Origin: Enhydrobacter sp. | GTDB taxonomy: Bacteria > Pseudomonadota > Alphaproteobacteria > Reyranellales > Reyranellaceae | Direction of reading: 5' to 3' | DNA: 64,000 bases | Assembly: GCF_030246845.1 (NCBI RefSeq) | Contig: NZ_CP126889.1 | Coordinates: 124,001 to 188,000, forward strand | Shown: positions 51,552 through 60,627 of the stretch, one piece after another | How the letters are laid out: each line of letters opens with the position of its first letter | How positions within the stretch are numbered: the first letter of the stretch is position 1 | The notes under the pieces: generated by a model | What the model was told of the DNA's origin: nothing | Database searches by the model: none | What the model saw: the letters and a program-made list of their open reading frames with translations, nothing else | Position numbers and translations under genes: made by a program

Positions 51552-54500
51552 TCACCAGGAGAATTTGAGCCCCGCGGTTCCGGCGATGCCCTGGCCGCGG
51601 CCGGAGAGCTCGGCGCTGGCGCTGGCGAACAGCGAGGTCCGGTCGCCGATCGCATAGGTGAGGCCGAGGTCGAGCCGCGCCGCGTCGCTGGCCGCGCGGG
51701 CGCCGTCGACGATGAAGGAGGTTCCCGGCAGCGCCGTGAATCCCGCCGTGACGCCTCGGCCGGTCATGAACTCGTGCACCCAGCTCGTGCGCAGCCACGC
51801 CTTCAGCGGCTTGCCGTCGAGCGCGCTTTGCAGGTCGAACTGGGCGCCCAGGAACAAGGGCAGCGAGGTCGTGGCCGCGGGTTGGTAGTCGAGCGCAAAG
51901 ACGCCCGGCGCGCCCGACAGGGTGACGCTGGTTTCCCTCGTGCCGGAGGTCCAAAGCTGCGTGGGCTGCAGCGCGGCGAGCGGCGTGATGCCGAACCGGC
52001 CGTCCTCGAAGGTCGCCACCTCGAACGGGCGCCCGATCTCGAGCCGCCCACCGAGCTCGTTGGAGGTGGCAGAGGACCTGGCCGTCTCCGTGGCGCCGAT
52101 GCCGGCGATCGGCCGGGTGGCGTTGCCGTCGAAATGGCTGTAGGCGATCGCGGCGGCGAGATAGAAGCCGCGCCAGTCGTGTTGCCCGTAGAGGCCGAAA
52201 TGCGCGCCCGTCGCCCGGCCGGTGGCGCCGGTCGCGGACGCCCAGTAGGTCGAATCGCTGGCCCCGGCGCCGACGCCCAGGACCGTGTCGGCATCGATGC
52301 GATAGTCGATACCGACGCCGCCGCCGCCGATGCTCTGCTGCGCGGCGGACGAGCCGGCCAGGGGATCCGCGTTCAGCCACTGCCCGCCCCCGAATCCCGC
52401 CGCCCAGACGCTCCACTCGCGCGGCAACTCGCAGAACGATACCCCGCAAGGAGCGGCAGCCAGGGATTGCGCACGGCCCGCCGTCGCCTGGCCGGCACGA
52501 CCCGTGACGGCGCCCGCGCGGTTGGCCAGCAGGGTGACGAACTGGCCGCCGGCGGCGATCTCCATCGATTGACCGACGCTGGCATTGTCGCCGGACAGCA
52601 TCGACAACGCGGCCGGCAGTTGGCCGGTCGAAAGGCCGAACAGGGCCGGCATGGCGTCCCAGCCGGGGCCGGCGTTGAAGGCGGAATCGAGGACGCGCGC
52701 AACGGCGATCTGGTCGCCGCCCAGCCCCGGCGTGGCGGCCATTGCCGATTGCAGGTTCAAGGTGACGTCGGTTGCCGAATAGCCGAGGCTGGTGTCGAAG
52801 AAGCCCGGCAAGCCGAAGCTGGCGAGACCCTGGAAGCCGCCGTCGAGGCCGCCGGCCGCCGACAGGATGGTGTAGCTGCGCGCCAAGCCGGCGCCCGAGA
52901 AGGAAGCTTCCGCCGTCCCGCCGAGGACCGCCGCGCCGGTGACGTTGGCGCGCGCCGCTACCGTCGTTCCCGCGATCGCGACCTGATAGGCGCTCCCGGG
53001 ATTGAAGGTCAGGTTGCCGTTGACCGTGAGGTTGCCCGTGGGATTGCCGGCGGGATTGCCCGCCGGATTGCCGGGCGCCAGCACGCCGCTTACCGTCGTC
53101 GTCGGCACGATGCCGGTGCCGCCCAGCGTGCCGGCCGCATCGACGAACAGCGCACTCGAGCTGGTGAGATTGCCGTTGGCGATCAGCCGCCCGCCCAGCA
53201 CGCCGGTCGTGCCGGTATAGGAAGTGGTGCCGTCGATGGTCAGGGTGCCCGTGCCGACCTTCTCGAGGTTGCGGCTGGCGTAGTCGCCGTTGGTCAGGAT
53301 CGAATCGGGCGGCGTCGAGTCGTTGTCGGCGAGGCCGAAGCGCAGCACGAGCGCCGAGGGGAAGTAGGCCGTCACGTCGTACAGCAGCCACGCTCCCCTT
53401 CCCCACAGGCTGACCGCCAGCACGTCGGCGTCGGGATTGTAGACGAGCTGGTTGGCGATCGTGTTGGGCAGGCCGAAGCCGAAGGCGCGCCACGGCGAAA
53501 GCGCGCCGGTGCCGTCGCTGTCGGCCACGGCAAGCGGACCCTGCGCCCCGTTGCCGAAGCCGCCCGCCAGCAAGGCATTGACGCCGTTGCTGGAGATGAA
53601 TTCGAGCGCCGTCGGCCGGCTGAGCGTGGATGGGCCGATGTCGTTGAAGGAGCCGCCGGTATCCGTCGTGCCCCATACAGCCGCGGTGTCGGCGGCATAG
53701 AAGCGCGCCATCGTGCGCGGATCGAAGACCAGGGAGGTCGGCGCGCCGCCGCCGTAGCTCGTGAGATGGTGCAGCGATCCCGGCGCGGCCGTCGCGCTGA
53801 GGAAGAGGCCGCCGGCCGAGCCCGCGAGCAGCGCGTTGACGTTGTCCTGCGTGCCGTAGGCCAGCGCGGTGACGGGGCCGATCTTCGGTCCGAGGTTGGC
53901 AAGATGCAGCGTGTCGGCCGACGCGTTCGGGTCGACGGCGGTATAGACGTAGTTCGTGCCGAACGCGATCATCGAGGGATCGATCCTGTTCAGCACGATC
54001 TTGCTGGAGAAAGGCAGGCTCTTCTCCGCCGGACGTTCCTCGCTCTCGTCGGTGAAGTCGTCGCTCGCGTAGCCCTGGACCTCGAGGGTGGTGTTGGCGA
54101 CCGTGCGGCCCTGCGCGTCGACGATCCGCCGCTGCAACGGATCGAGGCCCTGCGAGCTCGTGTAGATCGCGCTCTCGCCCTGTCCGCGCAGCGTCTTGTC
54201 GTTCACCACGGCGTTGAGCCCGTCGCCTTGCCCGATGGCCTCGTACTGCGCGCTGTTGGGCGCATTCTGGAAGGCGACGCCGGTGTCCTGCGACGCCACG
54301 ACCAGACGCTTGCTGATCGCGTCGTAGGCAACTGCATAGGCCTCGCGTATCGCGAGCGTGGAGTTCAGCCCTGTCCACACGCCGTTGGGGCCCGACGGAT
54401 CGCTGAGCGCATAGACGCCACCGTCGCCCACCATGATCAGGCGCCCATTGGCGTCGAAGGCGAAGTTGCGCACGTCGGCATGCACGGTCGTGTTCGAGGT

Positions 54501-55622
54501 GAAGCTGTCGGTCATCGGCACGGTGGTCGTCGTGCCGTCGGCGTTCAGGGTGACGCGGTAGGCCGCCAGGGTGGGATTGCCGCCCTCCTTCGCATCGCCC
54601 GCGACGTAGACGATGTTGGGGTTGCTGCGGTCGATCGCGACGGCGAGGTCGGTCGAGGCCTGGCCGCCCGGATTGACGTTGGGCGCGCCGAGATTGACCC
54701 ATGTGCCGGCGGCGCCGCCCGCCTTCGACAGCATCAGCGCCACCAGCCTGTTGTTGCTGTCGGGCCTGGTGACGTCGGCCGGCGCATAGACCGCCGCCAC
54801 GACCGAGCCGTCGGGTCCCGCGGCCAGCCGCGCGATCTGCCCCGGGGCGAGATCCAGCCCCTTGGTCCAGCTCGCCCCGGTGTTGCTGCTGAAATAGACG
54901 CCGCGATCGGCCGTCACCGTCGAATTGACGGCGGCGTAGAAGACGTTCCGGTTGCCGGGATCGGCCGCCAGAGCCGTCACCGCCACCGTCCCTCCTCCCG
55001 AGCCGAGCGTCACCGGCTGGAAGCTGCCGCCGCCGTTGTCGCTGATGAACAGGCCGCCCGCGGCGGAAGCGGCATTGGGTTCGGCGGCGGCGGCGAGGAT
55101 GGTGCTGCCGCGCACCGCGACGCCGACGATGCTCTTGCCAGCCAGCACGGCGCCGCCTGCCTCGCTCCAGGAGGCGCCGCCGTTGGTGCTGAGGAGAAGG
55201 CCGATGCGCGCGCCGCCGCGGTTCGCCAGATTGCTCGGGTCGGCGAAGGCGCCATTCGAGGTGAGGCCGGTTCCGGCGACCAGGACGTTGGGATTGCCCG
55301 GATCCATGGCGAGGCTGGCGATCGACAGCGAGCGCTGGTTGTCGCCGAGCGGCGTCCAGCTCGCCCCGCCGTCATGGGTCGCCCACACCCCGCCATTGAC
55401 GGCACCGATATACAGGGTGCTCGGATCGGTCGGGCTGGCGACGATCGCCTGCACGGCGCCGGACACCGAGCCGGTCTGGCCGTCCGGCCCGTCGCCGCTT
55501 TGAACGGTGCCGGCCGGGCCGGCACTCGGCGCCGGTCCTTGCGAGACGAAGGTCTGGCCTGACGCCGCCGGTGCGACCACAAGGACGGCAAACGCGAAAG
55601 CGACTACTGAAGCGCGACTCAT
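51552..55622 (-). CDS. Large autotransporter with BNR/sortilin-like propeller passenger (1356 aa)
   Basis: A signal peptide (about residues 1-22) leads a passenger with repeated Asp-box/BNR-like strands, such as GVWATHDGGASWTPLG, LLLSTNGGASWSEAG, LFISDNGGGSFQPV and VYFSSNTGASWTKG, as in sialidases and sortilins. One autotransporter-associated strand repeat (LEKVGTGTLTIDGTTSYTGT and on, about residue 800) and a linker (GNPAGNPAGNPTGNLTVNG) precede the C-terminal barrel (about 1090-1356), which ends LKFSW. It is intact, unlike the copy at 3744-8568. Catalytic residues of sialidases are not evident, so it may bind rather than cut a ligand. Confidence 0.88.
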   Translation of the reverse strand: MSRASVVAFAFAVLVVAPAASGQTFVSQGPAPSAGPAGTVQSGDGPDGQTGSVSGAVQAIVASPTDPSTLYIGAVNGGVWATHDGGASWTPLGDNQRSLSIASLAMDPGNPNVLVAGTGLTSNGAFADPSNLANRGGARIGLLLSTNGGASWSEAGGAVLAGKSIVGVAVRGSTILAAAAEPNAASAAGGLFISDNGGGSFQPVTLGSGGGTVAVTALAADPGNRNVFYAAVNSTVTADRGVYFSSNTGASWTKGLDLAPGQIARLAAGPDGSVVAAVYAPADVTRPDSNNRLVALMLSKAGGAAGTWVNLGAPNVNPGGQASTDLAVAIDRSNPNIVYVAGDAKEGGNPTLAAYRVTLNADGTTTTVPMTDSFTSNTTVHADVRNFAFDANGRLIMVGDGGVYALSDPSGPNGVWTGLNSTLAIREAYAVAYDAISKRLVVASQDTGVAFQNAPNSAQYEAIGQGDGLNAVVNDKTLRGQGESAIYTSSQGLDPLQRRIVDAQGRTVANTTLEVQGYASDDFTDESEERPAEKSLPFSSKIVLNRIDPSMIAFGTNYVYTAVDPNASADTLHLANLGPKIGPVTALAYGTQDNVNALLAGSAGGLFLSATAAPGSLHHLTSYGGGAPTSLVFDPRTMARFYAADTAAVWGTTDTGGSFNDIGPSTLSRPTALEFISSNGVNALLAGGFGNGAQGPLAVADSDGTGALSPWRAFGFGLPNTIANQLVYNPDADVLAVSLWGRGAWLLYDVTAYFPSALVLRFGLADNDSTPPDSILTNGDYASRNLEKVGTGTLTIDGTTSYTGTTGVLGGRLIANGNLTSSSALFVDAAGTLGGTGIVPTTTVSGVLAPGNPAGNPAGNPTGNLTVNGNLTFNPGSAYQVAIAGTTVAARANVTGAAVLGGTAEASFSGAGLARSYTILSAAGGLDGGFQGLASFGLPGFFDTSLGYSATDVTLNLQSAMAATPGLGGDQIAVARVLDSAFNAGPGWDAMPALFGLSTGQLPAALSMLSGDNASVGQSMEIAAGGQFVTLLANRAGAVTGRAGQATAGRAQSLAAAPCGVSFCELPREWSVWAAGFGGGQWLNADPLAGSSAAQQSIGGGGVGIDYRIDADTVLGVGAGASDSTYWASATGATGRATGAHFGLYGQHDWRGFYLAAAIAYSHFDGNATRPIAGIGATETARSSATSNELGGRLEIGRPFEVATFEDGRFGITPLAALQPTQLWTSGTRETSVTLSGAPGVFALDYQPAATTSLPLFLGAQFDLQSALDGKPLKAWLRTSWVHEFMTGRGVTAGFTALPGTSFIVDGARAASDAARLDLGLTYAIGDRTSLFASASAELSGRGQGIAGTAGLKFSW

Positions 55623-55731
55623 CGCGCCACGATAGCGCCGGCGGAATCACGGAAGAAGAAGGTGGAAACTACCAAGGCATGGTAGATTGCGACTAGCTTC
55701 GCCCCGGTGTCGTGGTGCGACACCGCACGAG

Positions 55732-55800
55732 CGCAGCTGGAGTTGCGCGCTCCGATGAACGCTGGAGGAAGCGCGCCGCTCCGGTGGCGCAATCTTCCTG
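55732..55800. repeat. Dispersed repeat, family II (double element)
   Basis: GAGCGCAGCTGGAGTTGCGC then CTCCGATGAACGCTGGAGGA and AGCGCGCCGCTCCGGTGGCG. It lies upstream of the large autotransporter gene. Confidence 0.8.
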
Positions 55801-55840
55801 TCTCGACGCGCCGCCCCGTCACCCGACGACGTGCTCGGTC
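55784..55840. repeat. Relic of a DUF2252 3' end joined to the repeat tail
   Basis: The last 50 bases of the repeat tail plus this relic (55784-55833) recur exactly at 57655-57704. The minus-strand end reads TEHVVG then stop, much like SEHIAG and stop of the real gene. Confidence 0.55.
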
Positions 55841-55843
55841 CGG

Positions 55844-55982
55844 GGTGTCGCCGCCGCGAAAGATCCCTCGGCTTCGCCTCGGGATGACACACTTTCCCGT
55901 GTCATCCCGAGCGTAGCGAAGGATCCTTGACTCATCGGAGCGCGCCGCTCCAGTGGCGCAATCTTCCTGTCTCGACGCGCCG
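55844..55982. repeat. 139-base composite repeat, left copy (families I and II)
   Basis: It begins GGTGTCGCCGCCGCGAAAGA, contains a family I element with reversed arms (55859-55928) and a family II element, and ends at the DUF2252 gene. The right copy at 57546-57684 differs at about 7 of 139 positions. Confidence 0.8.
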
Positions 55983-57452
55983 TCACCCCGCGATGTGCTC
56001 GCTCGCCACCCGGATGCGGCCGGAGCGACGGGCGGCGGCGAGCGCGTCGTGGTCGCGCTCGGTCTGCTTCAGGTACGCCATCGCGAACTTCCCGATCGCC
56101 TCGTCGAGCGCCGCGCCGCGCCCGCAATAGCCCGCGATCATCGCCGGGTCGCCCGACTTGGCGTGGGCCAGCGCCAGCGCCCAGCCGCAGAGCCCGCAAT
56201 ACTCGACGAAGCCGTCGAGGTCGCGGTCGTCGCCTTCGGTGAACTTGATGCCGCCCTTCATGTCGGCGAGCTGGCGGACGTAGAGGTCCTTGCCGTCGGC
56301 CTCGCCCCAGCCGAGGAAGATGTCCGGCGAGCCCTGCGTCAGGCGCTGGCCGACCACCACGCGCTGGCCCTGGTTGGCGAACGGGAAATCGTGCACGACG
56401 TACGGCGCCAGCACCGAAGCCTGCGCCTCCTTGACCTGGAGAAAGAGCGGGTCGTCGCCGTCGACGCCCTGCAGCATCACCACCCAGCAGGCCGTGCCGA
56501 CGCTGCCAACACCCACCACCTTGCGCACCACGTCGACGATGCGATAGCGCGCCAGCAGCACCCGGCGGTCGAGGCCGAGCGAGGCGGCGTACGATCGCAG
56601 CACGCGGTCGAGCGCCACCCGGGCCGGCGTGCCGGCGTCGGTGTGGGTCTCGCGCACGATGAGCGGCACGTCCTCGATGATCCGCGGCTCGCCGTCGACC
56701 TGCTCGGTGAGCTTCTCCAGCACGGCGACGTGGTTCTTCTGCCGCGCCTTGTCCATGACCTGGCGGGCGACCTTGCCCGCACGGGGCGTCAGGACGTCGA
56801 GCACGGCGCGCTCGTCGATGCGTGCGTACCAGACCTGCAGATGGCCCATCCCGGCGTAGCGGCGCATCCGCCTGCGGTAGCTGCACACGGTCGCGCGGGC
56901 GGCCCGTTCGGCAGCCGGCTTGTCGCCGCCGCGGAAGCGCACGGCGACCGCGGCGCTCGCCGCCAGGCGCTTGAGATCCCATTCCCACGGTCCGGGATGG
57001 ACCTCGTCGAAATCGTTGATGGCGAACACCAGGTTCCGCTCGGCCGATGCGAACACGCCGAAGTTCGAGACATGCATGTCGCCACAGGCGGCGACGGCGA
57101 GTCCGCTGGCCGGCGTGGACGCGAGATCCGCCGCCATGACCGCCGCCGAGCCGCGCAGGTAGGCGAAGGGCGATGCGAGCATGCGCGCATAGCGCACCGG
57201 CACGAGCTTCTGCACGCGCGTGCGGTTTTGCCGCTCGAGAATGTCCACGGGATCCGCCCAGTCGCCGCGCGGCTCGAACGCGGCATGGTCGGCGCGCGCG
57301 ACCTTCTTGCGCAACTGCCGGCCCTGTTCCAGGCGCTCGGCCACGGAGCTGCGCGGGGCGACGAAGCTCTCCGACAGCGAGCGCGCCGAGTCCGGCGACG
57401 CCAGCCGGCTCAAGGTCTGATCCACGTGCGTGCGCAGGTCGGTGATCGTCAT
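55983..57452 (-). CDS. DUF2252 family protein (489 aa)
   Basis: A large soluble family with a protein-kinase-like fold. Marks are CGDMHVSNFGVFASAERNLV, then FAINDFDEVHPGPWEWDLKR (residue ranges about 120-140 and 143-162), KLTEQVDGEPRIIEDVPL and FFLGWGEADGKDLYVRQL-like IFLGWGEADGKDLYVRQLAD. The HVSNFG and NDFDE blocks resemble kinase catalytic and metal sites, but activity is not established. The gene is flanked by near-identical 139-base repeats in direct order, and relics of its own 3' end lie on both sides, a sign of former tandem duplication. Confidence 0.87.
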   Translation of the reverse strand: MTITDLRTHVDQTLSRLASPDSARSLSESFVAPRSSVAERLEQGRQLRKKVARADHAAFEPRGDWADPVDILERQNRTRVQKLVPVRYARMLASPFAYLRGSAAVMAADLASTPASGLAVAACGDMHVSNFGVFASAERNLVFAINDFDEVHPGPWEWDLKRLAASAAVAVRFRGGDKPAAERAARATVCSYRRRMRRYAGMGHLQVWYARIDERAVLDVLTPRAGKVARQVMDKARQKNHVAVLEKLTEQVDGEPRIIEDVPLIVRETHTDAGTPARVALDRVLRSYAASLGLDRRVLLARYRIVDVVRKVVGVGSVGTACWVVMLQGVDGDDPLFLQVKEAQASVLAPYVVHDFPFANQGQRVVVGQRLTQGSPDIFLGWGEADGKDLYVRQLADMKGGIKFTEGDDRDLDGFVEYCGLCGWALALAHAKSGDPAMIAGYCGRGAALDEAIGKFAMAYLKQTERDHDALAAARRSGRIRVASEHIAG

Positions 57453-57545
57453 GTCGGGATCCCCCCGGGACGGCCGAGGATAGGGGGCGAGGCGACGGCA
57501 ATCCACCGCCAGGCGCCGTCGAAGGGCAAGAAAGGGAACGAGCGT

Positions 57546-57684
57546 GGTGTCGCCGCCGCGAAAGATCCCTCGGCTGCGCCTCGGGATGACACACTTTCCC
57601 GTGTCATCCCGAGCACGGCGAGGGATCCTTGATTCATCGGAGCGCGCCACTCCAGTGGCGCAATCTTCCTGTCTCGACGCGCCG
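57546..57684. repeat. 139-base composite repeat, right copy (families I and II)
   Basis: Near-identical to 55844-55982 in the same orientation. It contains the family I element at 57561-57630 and a family II element (57639-57668). It lies upstream of the DUF2252 start. Confidence 0.8.
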
Positions 57685-57686
57685 CC

Positions 57687-57704
57687 CCGTCACCCGACGA
57701 CGTG
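57687..57704. repeat. Second relic of a DUF2252 3' end
   Basis: GTCACCCGACGACGTGA continues the exact 50-base repeat that begins at 57655. It lies on the other side of the DUF2252 gene from the relic at 55784-55840. Confidence 0.5.
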
Positions 57705-57730
57705 ACACGATCCTTTGGGTCAGCAAGCCC

Positions 57731-57761
57731 GTGTCATCCCGAGCGTCAGCGAGGGATCTTT
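57731..57761. repeat. Half family I element
   Basis: GTGTCATCCCGAGCGTCAGC then GAGGGATCTTT, only one arm, just before the end of the DUF5939 cyclase gene. Confidence 0.7.
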
Positions 57762-57771
57762 CCTGCCGCGC

Positions 57772-59229
57772 TCACGCCGCCTTGGGCGCGGCGCGGGCGT
57801 CGGGGATGCGGTAGACGTTGAGGCCGTCGCGGATGCCGCGCAGCTTGGCCAGTTGCCGCTCGGCCGGCCATTCGGCCAGGATCGGCCGCACGTCGTCCGC
57901 CTCGAAGACGTCCTCGGAGACGAAGATCTCGTCGGCGTCGGCCAGCGCCTGCACGCGCGCGGCGACGTTCACCGTCTGGCCGAAATAGTCGAGCCGGTCG
58001 TTGAGCGTGACCACGATGGCCGGCCCCTTGTGGATGCCGATCTTGAGCACGATCTCCCGGTCGGGCCGGTCGCGGTTGAACGCCGCGATCTCGCTGCGCA
58101 TCTCCAGCGCGGCGCGGACCGCGTCGGCCGGCCCGAGGAAGGCCGCCATCACCGCATCGCCGATCGTCTTGATGATGGCGCCGCGATGGCGGACCGTCAC
58201 CGCCTGCAGGCGCTCGAAATGCTGGTGGACGAGGGCGAAGGCGTTGAGATCGCCGATCCGGTCGTAGAGCGCGGTCGAGCCCTTGAGGTCGGTGAACAGC
58301 AGCGTGATGTCGGTGACGCCCAGGCCCTCGCTGGCGCGGATCACCTCCGAGCGGAACAGGTCGCGGAAGGTCTGGGTCGTGAGCAGGCGCTTGCCGGTGA
58401 GGAAGGGCACGAACTGCAGCGGCTGGCCGGGGACGAAGCCGGGCGGCAGGACGGCGAGCACGAAGGTGCCGCGCGCGCGGGTCGTGTTGGTGACGGCGAA
58501 GGTCATGGCGCCCGGCGCCACCTTCGCGGTGGCGTATTGCCGGACCGGCTCGCCGAACTCGATGTCGAAGCGCTGCGGCCCGGTCGCCGGGGCGCCTTCG
58601 ATCGCATAAAGAAGTGCCGCGCCGCCCTCGTGGCTGACGCCGATCACGGTGCCTTCGCTGGCATCGATCGACATCAGCGTCGTCTCGCCCGGCGGCAGGT
58701 GGCTCGCCGCGCGCGCCACCGCCTCCTGTGCCTTGACGAAGGGGGTTCCGTCGGGCAGCCGGCCGTCGCTGATGGCGCCGTACTCGAGAAAATAGTCGCG
58801 CGGCGACAGCTCCTCCGGGCGATGGAATTTGATCGGCCGCACGCTCGGCAGCACGGTGAAGGTGACGGCGACGAACTCGTCCAGCCTCGACGTGAAATCG
58901 GCCTGGCAGACGTTGCAGTGATAGTGGCTGTGGACGCCCTTCAGCTCGCGGAAGCTTTCGACGACGCACGAGCAGAGCGGGCACACCAGCAGCCAGTTCA
59001 TCTCGACCAGCCGCTGGGCCGTGGCATGGAGGAAGAGATCGATGGTCTCGGTCTCGGACAGGTTGCGCTCGCGGGCGAAGGTCAGCGGATTGATGCGAAA
59101 CAGCGCCTCGTCGGGCGCGCCGCGCAGATGGCTCTCCAGCTTCGACACCAGGCGCGGGCTCCAGGGGCGCACCGCCTCCAGGGCGGCCAGCCGTTCGTCG
59201 AGCAGCTTCTCGTCGAGTTGAGCGACCAT
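57772..59229 (-). CDS. Class III adenylate cyclase with N-terminal DUF5939 (485 aa)
   Basis: The N-terminal DUF5939 part (about residues 1-300) holds a zinc-ribbon-like block with CPLCSC and HCNVCQ, and the lead ALFRINPLTFARERNLSETE typical of the family. The cyclase domain (about 305-460) has the metal-binding Asp in LLFTDLKGSTALYDRIGD and IKTIGDAVMAAF, and the block FGQTVNVAARVQ. It makes a cyclic nucleotide; its signal is unknown. It is the second cyclase in the window and has a different sensor part from that at 22894. Confidence 0.88.
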   Translation of the reverse strand: MVAQLDEKLLDERLAALEAVRPWSPRLVSKLESHLRGAPDEALFRINPLTFARERNLSETETIDLFLHATAQRLVEMNWLLVCPLCSCVVESFRELKGVHSHYHCNVCQADFTSRLDEFVAVTFTVLPSVRPIKFHRPEELSPRDYFLEYGAISDGRLPDGTPFVKAQEAVARAASHLPPGETTLMSIDASEGTVIGVSHEGGAALLYAIEGAPATGPQRFDIEFGEPVRQYATAKVAPGAMTFAVTNTTRARGTFVLAVLPPGFVPGQPLQFVPFLTGKRLLTTQTFRDLFRSEVIRASEGLGVTDITLLFTDLKGSTALYDRIGDLNAFALVHQHFERLQAVTVRHRGAIIKTIGDAVMAAFLGPADAVRAALEMRSEIAAFNRDRPDREIVLKIGIHKGPAIVVTLNDRLDYFGQTVNVAARVQALADADEIFVSEDVFEADDVRPILAEWPAERQLAKLRGIRDGLNVYRIPDARAAPKAA

Positions 59230-59352
59230 CGGTTCCTCCCGCACGCAGGGCCTGCAAACACGGACGCGCCGGCAACTCGCCAGCCGCCAGTTGCGCACCA
59301 TTCGGGCCGGATTGCAACGGTTCGCCCCTCTTCTCGACATGTAGGCACCACG

Positions 59353-59413
59353 AAAGATCCCTCGGCTCCGCCTCGGGATGACACATCTCCCCGAGCGCAG
59401 CGAGGGATCTTTT
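59353..59413. repeat. Dispersed repeat, family I (short variant)
   Basis: AAAGATCCCTCGGCTCCGCC, TCGGGATGACAC, then CCGAGCGCAGCGAGGGATCT. The second arm lacks the GTGTCATC part. It lies between the cyclase and the LLM gene. Confidence 0.75.
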
Positions 59414-59480
59414 ATCCCTTCCCCCCGAGGTGGCGTCGCGGCAACCGGCTGACCTATGCTCGCGGCGGAGGAGATCGCCG

Positions 59481-60416
59481 ATGCCCAAGCTTGGATACCT
59501 GCTGCCGACGCGCGAGCGCGTGATGGAGAACCAGCCCGAGACCGGGTCGCTGCTGGCGCTCGCCGAGCGCGCCGAGGCGCTGGGCTTCGATTCGATCTGG
59601 GTGGGCGATTCGGTGACGGCGCGGCCGCGCCACGATCCCTTGACCCTGCTGGCCGCCGTCGCCGCCCGCACGCGCCGCGCCGAGCTCGGCACCGCCGTGC
59701 TGCTGCCGGCGCTGCGCAACCCGGTGCTGCTCGCCCACCAGGTGGCAACGCTAGACCGCATCGCCGAGGGCCGGCTGATCCTGGGCATCGGCATCGCCGC
59801 CGACATGCCGGCGATCCGGCGCGAGTTCGAGGCCACGGGCGTGCCGTTCGACAAGCGCGTCGGCCGCATGAACGAGGCGATGCGCCTCTGCAGGGCGCTG
59901 TGGAGCGGCAAGCCGATCGACTGGGAGGGGCTCTGGACGGTGAAGCAGGGCACGGTCGGCCCGACGCCGCACCGGCCGGGCGGACCGCCGATCTGGTTCG
60001 GCGGCGGCCTGCCGGCGGGACGCCAGCGCACCGGCCGGCTCTACGACGGCTGGTTCCCCAACCTGCCGACGCCCGAGGAATATCCGGTGCAGATGGAGGA
60101 GGTGCGCGCGGCGGCGCGCGCTGCCGGCCGCGATCCGAAGGCGATCACGGCGGCGATGTATCTCACGCTCGCCATCGACGACGACGCGGCGCGCGCCGAT
60201 GCGCGCATCAACTCCTATCTCGAGCACTACTACAACGTGCCGGCCGCCGGCATGCGCGCCCGCCAGCGCGCCTTCGCCGGCCCCGCCGCGAAGGCCGCCG
60301 CCTGGATCGAGAGCTACGCCAATGCCGGCGTCGGCCACGTTATGCTGCGCTTCGCCGGCGACCACGAACGCCATCTCGAGGTCGCGTCGAGGATCAGGCG
60401 CGACCTCGGCTGGTGA
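59481..60416 (+). CDS. LLM-class flavin-dependent oxidoreductase (311 aa)
   Basis: Luciferase-like (TIM-barrel) enzymes use reduced FMN or F420. Family marks are LALAERAEALGFDSIWVGDS (about residues 25-44), LLAAVAARTRRAELGTAVLL (about 55-74), HQVATLDRIAEGRLILGIG (about 85-103) and the C-terminal GPPIWFGGG. GGAGGAG just before ATG decides the start. Its last 23 codons are copied twice downstream, once perfectly (61460-61532) and once with many changes (60480-60602). Confidence 0.88.
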   Translation: MPKLGYLLPTRERVMENQPETGSLLALAERAEALGFDSIWVGDSVTARPRHDPLTLLAAVAARTRRAELGTAVLLPALRNPVLLAHQVATLDRIAEGRLILGIGIAADMPAIRREFEATGVPFDKRVGRMNEAMRLCRALWSGKPIDWEGLWTVKQGTVGPTPHRPGGPPIWFGGGLPAGRQRTGRLYDGWFPNLPTPEEYPVQMEEVRAAARAAGRDPKAITAAMYLTLAIDDDAARADARINSYLEHYYNVPAAGMRARQRAFAGPAAKAAAWIESYANAGVGHVMLRFAGDHERHLEVASRIRRDLGW

Positions 60417-60479
60417 CGCTTCGCTGGCCAATCATCGTTGGATCTCACTTCAAGCCGTCGGCTCGTCAGCACCCAAAGC

Positions 60480-60602
60480 GGACGTAGCTTATGCTGGCAA
60501 AGTGGGCGCGCGCCGGCAACTCACGCAGTCTCCTTTTGGCGCCGGCGACCATGAGCGGCTCCTCGACGTCGCGCGAAGATCAAGCGCGATCCCGGATGGT
60601 GA
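60480..60602 (+). pseudogene. Diverged relic of an LLM-oxidoreductase 3' end
   Basis: It reads FGAGDHERLLDVARRSS and aligns with FAGDHERHLEVASRIRR at the end of the LLM gene, and the bases around the stop also match (TGATGCTCCGCTGG against TGACGCTTCGCTGG). It is an old, decayed copy of that gene end. Confidence 0.6.
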
Positions 60603-60627
60603 TGCTCCGCTGGTTTCCGTATTGCGC

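Noticed and set aside
51486..55562. A 1358-codon open frame on the plus strand antisense to the autotransporter
   Set aside because: Its product is Arg/Gly/Ala-rich with no domain, and the opposite strand encodes a coherent autotransporter with signal peptide and barrel.
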